Assembly (NCBI GenBank): GCA_003556835.1
Contig: PWQG01000208.1
Coordinates: 1 to 24,434 of the forward strand
Source of the DNA: Gammaproteobacteria bacterium
Lineage (GTDB): Bacteria > Pseudomonadota > Gammaproteobacteria > Pseudomonadales > Pseudohongiellaceae
DNA: 24,434 bases
Direction: 5' to 3'
Shown here piece by piece: positions 1 to 7,185 of this stretch; position 1 is the first letter of the stretch, and the number at the start of each line of letters is the position of its first letter. Below the pieces are notes generated by a model. That model ran no database searches, was not told where the DNA came from, and saw only the letters and a list, made by a program, of their open reading frames with translations. A program made the translations under genes and the position numbers.

Positions 1-4
1 CCGT

Positions 5-26
5 CGGCCGCCATGGATGGCGGCCG
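5..26. repeat. Perfect inverted repeat (10-bp arms) at window edge
   Basis: CGGCCGCCAT and its exact reverse complement ATGGCGGCCG are separated by two bases (GG). As RNA it would fold with a 9-bp stem and a 4-base loop. No T-run follows on either strand, so it is not a convincing intrinsic terminator. It may be the remnant of a structure belonging to a gene left of the window, or a regulator site. Confidence 0.5.
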
Positions 27-123
27 CCGAGCCGTACAACGATGTATTCACAGGCGTGTCCGGCAGCGCGTACCACCCACCTGCCTACCGGGCCTGACGG
101 TGTACCGACATCGCGGGGTGGTC

Positions 124-129
124 TACAAT
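124..129 (+). promoter_or_regulatory. Candidate -10 element for the enoyl-CoA hydratase gene
   Basis: TACAAT lies 46 bases upstream of the chosen ATG at 175. No good -35 hexamer is visible at 16-19 bases upstream, so this is a weak call. Nothing else in bases 27-174 could be supported as a gene. Confidence 0.3.
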
Positions 130-174
130 CGGGCTTTTGAACCCATTCACTTATTGACGGGCAGGCGGAGAGTT

Positions 175-936
175 ATGAGCGGATCAGCGGACGAGAATAT
201 CCTGTATCAGAAGCAGAATGGCGTGTTCATTCTGCAGATCCATCGGCCGGAGAAGAAGAATGCGCTGACGCAGAGCATGTACTCGGCGTTGGCGGAGGGG
301 ATCCGGCAGGCGGATGCGGATGATGAGGTTCGGGTGATTCTTTTGCGTGGGTCGGAGGATTGTTTCACCAGCGGCAACGATGTGAATGACTTCGTCAAGA
401 GCGGTGATGTGGATGGAGAGCGTCCGTCGTTCCAGTTCATGCAGGCGATCGGCAAGGCCCGCAAACCGGTGATTGCCGCCGTGGGTGGCCTGGCCATCGG
501 GATCGGTACCACGATGCTGTTCCACTGTGATCTGGTTTATGCGGCCGAGGAGAGTTTTCTGCAATTGCCGTTCACCCGTCTTGGACTCTGTCCGGAAGCC
601 GGGTCCAGTTATCTGCTGCCACTGATTGCCGGCCACCAGCGGGCTTCGGAGCTGTTGTTGCTGGGTGACCGCTTCTCGGCGCAGAAGGCGCAGGAGTTCG
701 GCATCGTCAATGAAGTGCTGCCGATGGCCGGTTATCTGGAATATGCCATGGGCAAGGCCGTGGAACTGGCGAAACTGCCGGCAGACGCGGTGCAGACTTC
801 GAAGGCCCTGATCAAGCGGCAACAGCAGAATGTGTTGGACGACGTGATCCAGGAAGAATTGGGGGAGTTCTCGCGGCTGTTACAGACCGAGGATGCACAG
901 AATGTGCTGAAGGCTTTCCTTAACAAGAAGAAATGA
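175..936 (+). CDS. Enoyl-CoA hydratase/isomerase (crotonase fold)
   Basis: A 253-residue protein, normal length for a single-domain crotonase acting on acyl-CoA thioesters in the cytoplasm (beta-oxidation or related). The start at 175 is preceded by GGAG at 167-170. The frame is open back to base 13, but the extra N-terminal residues do not look like the family. Oxyanion-hole segments are visible as SGNDVNDF (about residues 66-73) and GGLAIGIGTT (about 103-112). The segment FTRLGLCPEAGSSY, with an acidic residue after CP, resembles delta3,delta2-enoyl-CoA isomerases (ECI2 type) more than classic hydratases. The C-terminus ends in Lys-rich LNKKK. It is convergent with the J-domain gene and has no operon partner in the window. 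Family call is firm; hydratase versus isomerase is uncertain. Confidence 0.88.
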   Translation: MSGSADENILYQKQNGVFILQIHRPEKKNALTQSMYSALAEGIRQADADDEVRVILLRGSEDCFTSGNDVNDFVKSGDVDGERPSFQFMQAIGKARKPVIAAVGGLAIGIGTTMLFHCDLVYAAEESFLQLPFTRLGLCPEAGSSYLLPLIAGHQRASELLLLGDRFSAQKAQEFGIVNEVLPMAGYLEYAMGKAVELAKLPADAVQTSKALIKRQQQNVLDDVIQEELGEFSRLLQTEDAQNVLKAFLNKKK

Positions 937-993
937 ATCACCTCTCGGTCCGGGAGCCTCGCGAATGCTTCACGAGCCTGGCAAGCGCCTGGT

Positions 994-1755
994 TCAATGT
1001 CGGCCGAGCAGAAAATCCCGGGCGTCATTGATGCGTTGGGCCAGGTAGCCCGAGCCCCCCCGGTCCGGGTGCATCTTCTGCATGAGCCGGCGATGGGCTC
1101 GGACAATCTCGTCCTTCCCGGCACCTGGCTCCAGCCCGAGGATGGCAAGTGCTTCGGTTTCGTTCATGGCACTGGGCTCAGCACCCTGGCCGCTCGCTTG
1201 CTCCTGCTCACCCGCCGAGGCCTGTTCGCGCCAATCCGGATGTTCACGGTCCAGGTAGGCCTGCAGAATCTGCAGGGAATCGGTGTCATCACGACATTCC
1301 CCAGCCAGCTCCAGCAGCTCGGCCAGGGCCAGCTGTGAAAGCCGCTGTTCCTGGAAGCGCCCCTTCAGCACCTCCCCGTCCATGGCGCCGCTGTCATGCC
1401 GCAGTTCCATGGCCAACCATTCGGTGCGTATGCTCGACACATCGGCTGACGAGGCCCCCGCTCCGGCGCTGCCACCCGCCTGACGCCGCTGCCGTTGCAA
1501 CATGGGAAACAGGCGGGCCAGCCAATGAGCATTGCGCAGCAGCAGTGACAATACAAACAGCACTGGCGCCGCCACGGCCTGGATCGGCAGACGCCCCATG
1601 ATCACCAGGAGCAGCACCACCAGCATCACCGCCGTGATACCCACCAACCAGCTGAATTGCCGGGCGTTCAGGTTGAAACGCTGCCGCAGACGGCGCAGGC
1701 CCCACCAGGCCAGCAGGACCAGCAGAATCGGTGCCAGCAGTCGGAACAGAATCAC
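994..1755 (-). CDS. Membrane-anchored J-domain (DnaJ-like) protein
   Basis: A 253-residue protein. Two or three hydrophobic segments lie at the N-terminus (about residues 3-20, 34-53 and 58-74). A helical charged middle follows, then a short C-terminal J-domain (about 198-253) with the diagnostic HPD at 229-231 (QKMHPDRGG). The J-domain is at the extreme C-terminus, as in Tim14/Pam18-type and some proteobacterial membrane J-proteins, so it probably recruits DnaK to the inner-membrane face. A second HPD tripeptide at 172-174 lies outside the J-fold and is probably chance. The start is GTG with a strong GGGGGAG just upstream; no ATG in frame fits. The VWA-like gene lies 89 bp upstream on the same strand. 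The client is unknown. Confidence 0.85.
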   Translation of the reverse strand: MILFRLLAPILLVLLAWWGLRRLRQRFNLNARQFSWLVGITAVMLVVLLLVIMGRLPIQAVAAPVLFVLSLLLRNAHWLARLFPMLQRQRRQAGGSAGAGASSADVSSIRTEWLAMELRHDSGAMDGEVLKGRFQEQRLSQLALAELLELAGECRDDTDSLQILQAYLDREHPDWREQASAGEQEQASGQGAEPSAMNETEALAILGLEPGAGKDEIVRAHRRLMQKMHPDRGGSGYLAQRINDARDFLLGRH

Positions 1756-1802
1756 CGCTGCTCCCCCGTTCCGGATCGGAGTTCAAAATTCAACATGGCC
1801 CG

Positions 1803-1808
1803 ATTATA
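1803..1808 (-). promoter_or_regulatory. Perfect -10 hexamer upstream of the J-domain gene
   Basis: Reading the minus strand, TATAAT occurs in the 89-bp gap between the VWA-like and J-domain genes. The -35 region is poor (AGGCAG at 17 bases). The predicted transcription start is near 1796, which coincides with an ATG opening a 14-codon reading frame that ends across the GTG start of the J-domain gene. Confidence 0.4.
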
Positions 1809-1844
1809 ACGGCTCCTGACGGGAACTGCCTTGCCAATCACAAC

Positions 1845-2579
1845 TCAGCGCAATTGATGGCTGAGCCGCTTGACGGCGGGATGTGAGTGCTGGCTGAAGT
1901 TCTCCAGGGCCTTGAGGCCGCCACTGGCATACACCGCCACCGCCTTGAGCAGATCCTGCAGTTCGGCCACGCTGCTTTCATCAAAGGGCGCGTAGGCGCC
2001 GCGGGAGAGACGGGCAATCTCCCGGAAAGCGGAGGCGGCGATGGGATCATGGCCTTCCTGGAAGACAAACACCGGCACATTGAAAAGCCCAAGCTCACCC
2101 GCGAGTTGCGCCAACTTATCGATGTTCTCTTCCATGCAGTCCCCGATGAAGACCACGGCATTGATCTTGTCCTGCCGGGTTTCCTTGAGCACATGCCGCA
2201 GGAGTCGTTCGATCTTGGTGGTACCCGCTTCACAATGGATACCGGTCATGTGTTGCAGAAGACCGGCGGCATCACGGTGCCAGGAGCTGGCGTGAAATTC
2301 GGCAAAGCCGCGAAAATAGCAAAGCTGCACATCCAGGCCACCCAGGGACTGGGTCGCGCTGAACATCTCGGACTGCAGCTGCATGGCCCGATCCCAGCTC
2401 GCCTGGCGGCTGGCCGTGGCATCCAGGGCGAACACCAGGCGGCCCCGCTTGCCGGACGTCTTGCCAGTCGGCGGCATGGCAGCCACTTTGTCCAGAAACG
2501 AGGAAACCTCGTTGCGCGAAGCCGGCGCCTTGCTCGGGGTCTTGCCCCCGGTTTTATCCAGGTCCTTGCGATCCGACAT
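1845..2579 (-). CDS. VWA-domain-like protein
   Basis: A 244-residue soluble protein with a von Willebrand factor A-like fold. Strand LVFALD is followed by DATAS (residues 53-57), a DxTxS version of the DxSxS metal-ion-dependent adhesion site. Later come a conserved Thr segment (GTTKIERLL) and a core strand ending in GDCMEEN. The first 45 residues are Lys/Pro-rich and likely disordered. The start at 2579 (MSDRKD) is chosen because GGAG sits about 8 bases upstream; an in-frame alternative at 2606 lacks this. There is no signal peptide, so it is cytoplasmic. Its neighbour downstream is the membrane J-protein, which suggests a joint chaperone or assembly role. The binding partner is not identifiable from the sequence. 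Confidence 0.78.
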   Translation of the reverse strand: MSDRKDLDKTGGKTPSKAPASRNEVSSFLDKVAAMPPTGKTSGKRGRLVFALDATASRQASWDRAMQLQSEMFSATQSLGGLDVQLCYFRGFAEFHASSWHRDAAGLLQHMTGIHCEAGTTKIERLLRHVLKETRQDKINAVVFIGDCMEENIDKLAQLAGELGLFNVPVFVFQEGHDPIAASAFREIARLSRGAYAPFDESSVAELQDLLKAVAVYASGGLKALENFSQHSHPAVKRLSHQLR

Positions 2580-2611
2580 GAGCCACTCCAAAGGGGTTAC
2601 TTGCAATGACT

Positions 2612-2620
2612 ATAGTACCA
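2612..2620 (-). promoter_or_regulatory. Candidate extended -10 promoter for the VWA-like gene
   Basis: The minus strand reads TGG-TACTAT about 33 bases upstream of the ATG at 2579, matching the TGn extended -10 pattern with 4 of 6 bases of the hexamer. No clear -35 was seen. Confidence 0.3.
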
Positions 2621-2717
2621 GAGGAGCTGAACCTGGTGGGCCAAGCGCAAAATTCGGTAACAAAGAGCCTGGACCGCATTCATGTGCAGGATCCACCGAT
2701 GTACCCCGCCGTATCCA

Positions 2718-3737
2718 CTACCCCATGGGATACTGGATCTGCTTCTGCACTTTCCGGCAGGCCTTCATGATGTCCTCGTCCAGAGTGACATCCAGCGCAG
2801 CCAGGGATTCATCCAGCTGGTGTGCGTAGCGTGCCCCGATGATGGTGGACGCGACAAAATCGAAATTCATGCTCCAGGCCGTGGCCAGGGTCACCGGCGA
2901 CATGCCCGCCTCTTTTGCAATCTCCAGGTAGCGGGCCGTGGCCGCCAGCGTGGCATCGTTGACAAACCGTGAACGCATCTTGCGTTGCCGCTCGTTATCC
3001 AGCTGCAGATACTCGGCAAAACGGCTGTCCTCCGGCTCCTGCTCCTGATTGTACTTGCCGCTCAGTACCCCACCCCCAATCGGCGAATAAGGTAACAGGG
3101 ACACATGCTCCTGCCGGCAGGTATTGGCCAGCTCATCCAGGAAGCGCGGGTTCAACAGGGAGAAGTTGTTCTGGATCGACTGGAAGCGTGCCAGACCCTC
3201 ATAGTGTGCCACCGTATTGGCCTTGGTCAGGCCGTGGGCATTCTCGTTGGACGTGCCGATGTACCGCACCTTGCCCGATTCCACGAGGCGATCCAGTGCT
3301 TCCATCGATTCCTCGATGGGCACCACGGTGTCCGGCCAATGCACCTGGTACAGATCGATATAGTCAATCCCCATGCGCTTCAGGCTGCCTTCCACCGCAC
3401 GCTCGATATGGTGGCGATCGATGGCCGTCAGACCATGCCGCAGCGGCGGCACGAACCAGCCCGAAGCGGCGCCGGCCACCTTGGTGGCAATGATGAGGGA
3501 ATCACGATCCTGCTTCTGGATCCACTTGCCGAAGATGGTTTCGGTATCGCCCACGGTATCGGCGCGGGGCGGCACGGGATAGACCTCGGCGGTATCGTAG
3601 AAGTTGATACCGTGATCCCGGGCTTTGTCCAGGATCCGGAAGGATTCCTTTTCATCACTCCAGGTGCCGAAACTCATGGTCCCCATGCAGATGGGACTGA
3701 CACGAAGGCCACTGCGGCCCACATAACGATAGTTCAT
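2718..3737 (-). CDS. tas: Aldo/keto reductase, Tas-like
   Basis: A 339-residue NADPH-dependent aldo/keto reductase with a TIM-barrel fold. The catalytic tetrad is visible: Asp48 and Tyr53 in FYDTAEVY, Lys86 in IATKV, His133 in YQVHWPD. The segment AEVYPVPPR matches the E. coli Tas protein (AEMYPVPPR), as do the C-terminal FVASTIIGA and the overall length, so it belongs to the Tas branch. It reduces small carbonyl compounds; the physiological substrate of Tas-type enzymes is not well defined. The start at 3737 has GGGAGAAG about 4 bases upstream. It follows the SRPBCC gene by 34 bp on the same strand and is probably co-transcribed. Family call is very firm; the gene symbol is by resemblance. 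Confidence 0.9.
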   Translation of the reverse strand: MNYRYVGRSGLRVSPICMGTMSFGTWSDEKESFRILDKARDHGINFYDTAEVYPVPPRADTVGDTETIFGKWIQKQDRDSLIIATKVAGAASGWFVPPLRHGLTAIDRHHIERAVEGSLKRMGIDYIDLYQVHWPDTVVPIEESMEALDRLVESGKVRYIGTSNENAHGLTKANTVAHYEGLARFQSIQNNFSLLNPRFLDELANTCRQEHVSLLPYSPIGGGVLSGKYNQEQEPEDSRFAEYLQLDNERQRKMRSRFVNDATLAATARYLEIAKEAGMSPVTLATAWSMNFDFVASTIIGARYAHQLDESLAALDVTLDEDIMKACRKVQKQIQYPMG

Positions 3738-3771
3738 TCACTTCTCCCTGGTCATTCTGCCTGGCCTCGAT

Positions 3772-4272
3772 TCACTCGGCTTCGGCCAGTTCCTTCATGG
3801 TCTGCAGTGCATTCTCGAACATGGTACGGCGACGCTCGACGTCCGCCTGCCTGGCGGCTTCGTCCTCGAGATTGGACTGGTCCAGGACCAGGGTGTAGAG
3901 AATCCGCGAACGATTCTCGTCCACAGGGCGTGCTTCCATGAAACCATGGTAGTGATCATAGAACTGCCCTTCCACGGCCGGCTGCGCATAACCATAGGAC
4001 AATTCGGTTTCGGCCACCATGAACTCGATCACGCGACCGGCAATCACACGCACGGTGCCGATGCCCCCGTCTCCGGTAGTGACTTCACAAGGCACATTGA
4101 GCCACTCGCCGATATCACAATAACCACCGACGCGATCCCAGACCGCTTCGGCCGGTCGATCCACTTCGATTTCCATATGGATGCGGGTGTATTCGGTGTC
4201 GGCGGCACTGGCCGGCAATGCAAGCAGTGTCAGTGCAGTAGCACATAGAGCAGGAGCAAGAATTCGTTTCAT
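3772..4272 (-). CDS. Exported SRPBCC/START-like protein
   Basis: A 166-residue protein with a clean Sec signal peptide (MKRILAPALC start, hydrophobic core, ASA-AD cleavage near residue 23). The mature part looks like the polyketide-cyclase/Bet v 1-like SRPBCC fold: a strand with EIEVDRPAEAVWDRV, a typical first strand-helix of that superfamily, then GGIGTVRVIAG and a C-terminal amphipathic helix. Such folds bind hydrophobic ligands; no catalytic residues can be assigned. The start at 4272 has GGGAA about 9 bases upstream; an in-frame TTG at 4299 would put extra residues before the signal peptide. It is the first gene of a pair with the aldo/keto reductase. Periplasmic location makes it an unusual SRPBCC member; the ligand is unknown. 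Confidence 0.75.
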   Translation of the reverse strand: MKRILAPALCATALTLLALPASAADTEYTRIHMEIEVDRPAEAVWDRVGGYCDIGEWLNVPCEVTTGDGGIGTVRVIAGRVIEFMVAETELSYGYAQPAVEGQFYDHYHGFMEARPVDENRSRILYTLVLDQSNLEDEAARQADVERRRTMFENALQTMKELAEAE

Positions 4273-4364
4273 GGCAATGATTCCCGTGTAGCCAGGCAAG
4301 AGGCGGCAGTTGCGGCATTCCCTCTACTGCCAGCCGATTCCATCGCAGTGTACCAGAGTCTTGT

Positions 4365-4376
4365 TCCCCTTGGGGA
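4365..4376. repeat. Short inverted repeat in a divergent intergenic region
   Basis: TCCCC and GGGGA flank TT in the 182-bp region between the divergent SRPBCC and PhyH genes. It could be an operator half-site pair for either gene. No strong promoter hexamers were found next to it, so function is only a guess. Confidence 0.25.
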
Positions 4377-4454
4377 CCCGGCCTTCCTTCACCAGTACTG
4401 GACAACGTCCCGAATCAAAGCTAACGTGCGTTCCACAGAGCATCACAGACTACA

Positions 4455-5426
4455 ATGGAAGACGAACCCCCCATGCTCCACCGGCTGAAATCAATCCTAC
4501 GCCCCTCCCGCCCGAACGCGGCGAAGCAATGGCCCCATTCTACCGACCTGATCCCCTGGTTCGACCACGCCGATGCCATGGAGCAATTGCAACAACGCCA
4601 TGCGCAAGGCCGATACAACGATGAAGAAGCGGCTCTGCTGCAACAGTGGATCACGGAAGGTTATGTCATTCTGCCAAACCAGGTCACCGGTAAGGAGATT
4701 GACGCCATGAATGATGAAGTCACGGCCGTCTGGGAAAAGGAGACGCCCCTGGAGGGTCTTCAGATAGAGGGTGTGCGCCGCAACGAGTCCGACCCTTTTG
4801 GCATGAGCCACGAGGCATTGCTACAGATCCCACTGCAGCAGCGCCTGGCCATGCGAGAAGAGCAACGCTGGCGCATACACGGTTTCCATCTGCATTCGGA
4901 CAACGCTCGCGCCGTATTCCAGAACAAGGGCATCCAGGACCTGTGTTCGATGATCTTCGATTGCGAGGCCCTGCCGCACTACAGCATCAATTTCATGTAC
5001 GGAAGCCTGCAGGAACTGCATCAGGACACTTGTGTGTTCCATGTGCATCCACGCAACTACCTGATCGGCGCCTGGCTGGCCTGTGAGGACGTCAACCCGG
5101 ACAGTGGGCCACTGGTCTATTATCCGGGCTCGCACCGCACGGAACTGTTCGAAGCATTTGACAACTACCCCCAGACCAACCTGCGCACCTGCAGCACGGA
5201 GGACATCACCAACTACTACGCGCACGTCGAACAGCAGGCCGCCCGGTTCGAGCGCAAGCAATTCCTGGCGAAGAAAGGCGACGTACTGTTATGGCATGGC
5301 ATGCTGATCCATGGCGGCTCTCCCATCAAGCAGCCCGAGCTGACCCGGAAATCCCACGTGACACACTACATACCGCAAAACATGGACAAGAGTACCCGGG
5401 TGGTCGGGCCGTTCAACTGGGGCTAG
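4455..5426 (+). CDS. Phytanoyl-CoA dioxygenase (PhyH) family protein
   Basis: A 323-residue Fe(II)/2-oxoglutarate-dependent oxygenase with the double-stranded beta-helix fold. The facial triad can be seen: His189 and Asp191 in ELHQDT, and the distal His286 in GMLIHGG. Arg298 (LTRKSH) is placed to bind 2-oxoglutarate. PGSHR (225-229) is a typical PhyH motif. The first 60 residues are basic and not part of the core. Two starts are possible: 4455 and 4473 (MLHRL), neither with a good ribosome-binding site. A TACAAT overlapping the first ATG might even be a -10, which would favour 4473. The gene is alone on this strand and its substrate cannot be told. It overlaps the convergent antiporter gene by 4 bp. 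Confidence 0.83.
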   Translation: MEDEPPMLHRLKSILRPSRPNAAKQWPHSTDLIPWFDHADAMEQLQQRHAQGRYNDEEAALLQQWITEGYVILPNQVTGKEIDAMNDEVTAVWEKETPLEGLQIEGVRRNESDPFGMSHEALLQIPLQQRLAMREEQRWRIHGFHLHSDNARAVFQNKGIQDLCSMIFDCEALPHYSINFMYGSLQELHQDTCVFHVHPRNYLIGAWLACEDVNPDSGPLVYYPGSHRTELFEAFDNYPQTNLRTCSTEDITNYYAHVEQQAARFERKQFLAKKGDVLLWHGMLIHGGSPIKQPELTRKSHVTHYIPQNMDKSTRVVGPFNWG

Positions 5427-6970
5427 GGGTTCTCACGGCGGCGGAATACATGCTCCGCCAGGCCCACTCCGGCCTCCGACATGGTCAGATAGGCACGATC
5501 GGCCCCCGCCTCCAGAATCTTCTCGGCTTCCTCCTGATACATGCTATGGGACACCACCATCCCGGAAAAACCGGCTTCACGCAGCTTACGGGCGGCAATG
5601 ATCTTTGCCTCGGCATCATTCATGGTCAGTATTACGGCCGTGACCCTGCCCAGATCCAGATTCTGCCAGAAAACCTGATCCTCCGCGTCCGCAAAAAACA
5701 CGTTGTGATTCAGCTGCTTGTGAAACTCAACACGTGCTGGATCAGAGTCAAGGCCAACCAGATGGCAACGCTCATCCAGATGCTCATAGGCCGCGGTGCC
5801 GGTACGACCCAGGCCCATGATCAGCACATCGGCATCGCCCAGGGACACAGGTTGCTCATCCGGATGCCCGGTATTGCGCTCGAACGGGATCAGCCAATAC
5901 GCCACCTTCTCGTACAAAGGATGGGCATAACGATTCAATGGTGCGTTAACCATGAAAGAAAGGGCAACGGCCAACGCCAGTGGCAGCAGAAACTGCGGCA
6001 CGATGATGCTGGCCAGGATTAATCCAAACTCACAATAAGTGCTCAGGCTGATGCTTGTGAGAAAGGCACTGCGGGCCCGCAGGCGGAATGTGAGCAGTAT
6101 GAAAAAGAACAGCAGTCCCTTGAGCGGCAATAACGCCAGCATCACCAGGGCAAATACCCAGGCCTCTCGATCCGGCAGGCCAGCAATGCCGATCTGCAGG
6201 AAAAAGGCGACCAGGAACAGCTCCTTCACTCCCCACAACGCATTGGACAGGTCACGTGCCTTTTCATGTTGTGCCATGAGGGCGCCGGTGAGCAGGGCAC
6301 CCAATTCGGCACTCAGGCCCAGGCGATCAAAGCCGAATCCACCCACCACCACAGCCATCATCAGGCCGAAGAGAATCAGGAGTTCATCATGCCCGCTGGC
6401 GTCAAGCAGTCGATAGAATAGGGGTCGGGAAAAGACAAGCAGCACCAGTAGCAACGTCCAGGTAGAAACATTGCCACCCGCCGCAACACTCAGCACCGAC
6501 AGAGCAATCAGGTCCTGGACGATGAGAATGCCGATCACCACGCGCCCGTGGAACGCCCTGACCTCGCGCTTGTTCTCCAGGAACTTGGCCGCCAGCACGG
6601 TGCTTGAGAAAGCCAGGGTGAGCGCCAGAATGAGTGAGGTGAAAAAGTCGATCGGCAGCAACAGGTGAATCGCTACTGCGAAGAAACACAGCGAGAAACC
6701 GAAATGCAGCAGCGTGCCGCCAATTACTTCACTGCGAAAAATCTGACGCAGATTGAGTCTCAGGCCCACGGTGAACAACAATAGCAGCACGCCGATCTGC
6801 GCCAGGTGAGCGAGCACATCACTCGATTCCGCAGGCAAGTCCAAGGCACCAGCCAGGCCAGCGATTGCGAAACCAGCTGTCAGATAGCCGACCAGCGGCG
6901 GCAGGCCCACTGTCCGGACCAGCATTCCGGTACTGAAAGCCAGGGCGATCCAGACGACCTCGATCAACAT
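5423..6970 (-). CDS. CPA2-family cation:proton antiporter with TrkA-N domain (Kef/YbaL type)
   Basis: A 515-residue inner-membrane transporter. Residues 1-360 contain about 11-13 hydrophobic helices of the sodium/proton exchanger fold, including GILIVQDLIAL, the conserved helix with Asp of CPA2 exchangers. Residues about 380-500 form a Rossmann RCK/TrkA-N domain with the nucleotide motif GLGRTG (386-391) and an acidic residue ending the second strand (GLDSD). This is the layout of KefB/KefC/YbaL, which exchange K+ or Na+ for H+. The protein lacks the extra C-terminal extension of KefC and is closer in size to YbaL. The start at 6970 is chosen because longer versions would read through the tRNA gene. 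It is transcribed downstream of tRNA-Leu. The transported ion is uncertain. Confidence 0.88.
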   Translation of the reverse strand: MLIEVVWIALAFSTGMLVRTVGLPPLVGYLTAGFAIAGLAGALDLPAESSDVLAHLAQIGVLLLLFTVGLRLNLRQIFRSEVIGGTLLHFGFSLCFFAVAIHLLLPIDFFTSLILALTLAFSSTVLAAKFLENKREVRAFHGRVVIGILIVQDLIALSVLSVAAGGNVSTWTLLLVLLVFSRPLFYRLLDASGHDELLILFGLMMAVVVGGFGFDRLGLSAELGALLTGALMAQHEKARDLSNALWGVKELFLVAFFLQIGIAGLPDREAWVFALVMLALLPLKGLLFFFILLTFRLRARSAFLTSISLSTYCEFGLILASIIVPQFLLPLALAVALSFMVNAPLNRYAHPLYEKVAYWLIPFERNTGHPDEQPVSLGDADVLIMGLGRTGTAAYEHLDERCHLVGLDSDPARVEFHKQLNHNVFFADAEDQVFWQNLDLGRVTAVILTMNDAEAKIIAARKLREAGFSGMVVSHSMYQEEAEKILEAGADRAYLTMSEAGVGLAEHVFRRRENP

Positions 6971-7021
6971 GAGATCAGTGGACCATTGTCGTGTAACTGA
7001 AAATTGAGCTGAAGGCAAGAG

Positions 7022-7106
7022 TGGTGCGGACGGGGAGACTCGAACTCCCACACCTTTCGGCACTGGAACCTAAATCCAGCGTGTCTACCAATTCCACCAC
7101 GTCCGC
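7022..7106 (-). tRNA. leuW: tRNA-Leu (anticodon UAG)
   Basis: The minus strand folds into a class II tRNA. Acceptor arm GCGGACG pairs with CGTCCGC, the D-loop has AATTGGTAGA, and the anticodon stem CTGGA/TCCAG encloses loop TTTAGGT with anticodon TAG. A long variable arm (TGCCGAAAGGTGT) and T-arm GGGAG-TTCGAGT-CTCCC follow, then discriminator A and encoded CCA. The variable arm and A discriminator fit leucine. It reads CUN codons, mainly CUA. The symbol is by analogy with E. coli, where leuW has this anticodon. Confidence 0.97.
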
Positions 7107-7128
7107 ATAGCCGGGCAGGAAAGCGCAC

Positions 7129-7157
7129 ATTATACCCGAACCCCGGCCAGCGCCCAA
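7129..7157 (-). promoter_or_regulatory. Promoter of tRNA-Leu
   Basis: On the minus strand, TTGGGC (7152-7157) and a perfect TATAAT (7129-7134) are 17 bases apart. They are followed by a GC-rich discriminator (GTGCGC), typical of stringently controlled stable-RNA promoters. The predicted start is near 7122, about 16 bases before the tRNA. Confidence 0.65.
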
Positions 7158-7185
7158 CGACAAAGATGGCTGAACTGTGGTCCGC

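Noticed and set aside
1..123. Possible 5' end of a minus-strand gene running off the left edge
   Set aside because: Two minus-strand frames stay open to the edge, but the stretch is too short to recognise a protein and no ribosome-binding site is clear.
937..993. Terminator between the convergent enoyl-CoA hydratase and J-domain genes
   Set aside because: Only a 4-bp CTCG/CGAG pairing is visible and there is no T-run.
1825..1840. Sigma-54-like element TGGCA...TTCC upstream of the J-domain gene
   Set aside because: The TTGC half is missing and the spacing is wrong for a -24/-12 promoter.
3105..3941. A 278-codon plus-strand frame opposite the aldo/keto reductase and SRPBCC genes
   Set aside because: Shadow of codon bias in the two minus-strand genes; it spans both genes and shows no domain.
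6971..7063. N-terminal extension of the antiporter into the tRNA-Leu gene
   Set aside because: The extra 31 residues would be encoded by tRNA-Leu sequence and its 3' flank; the first membrane helix starts right after the ATG at 6970.
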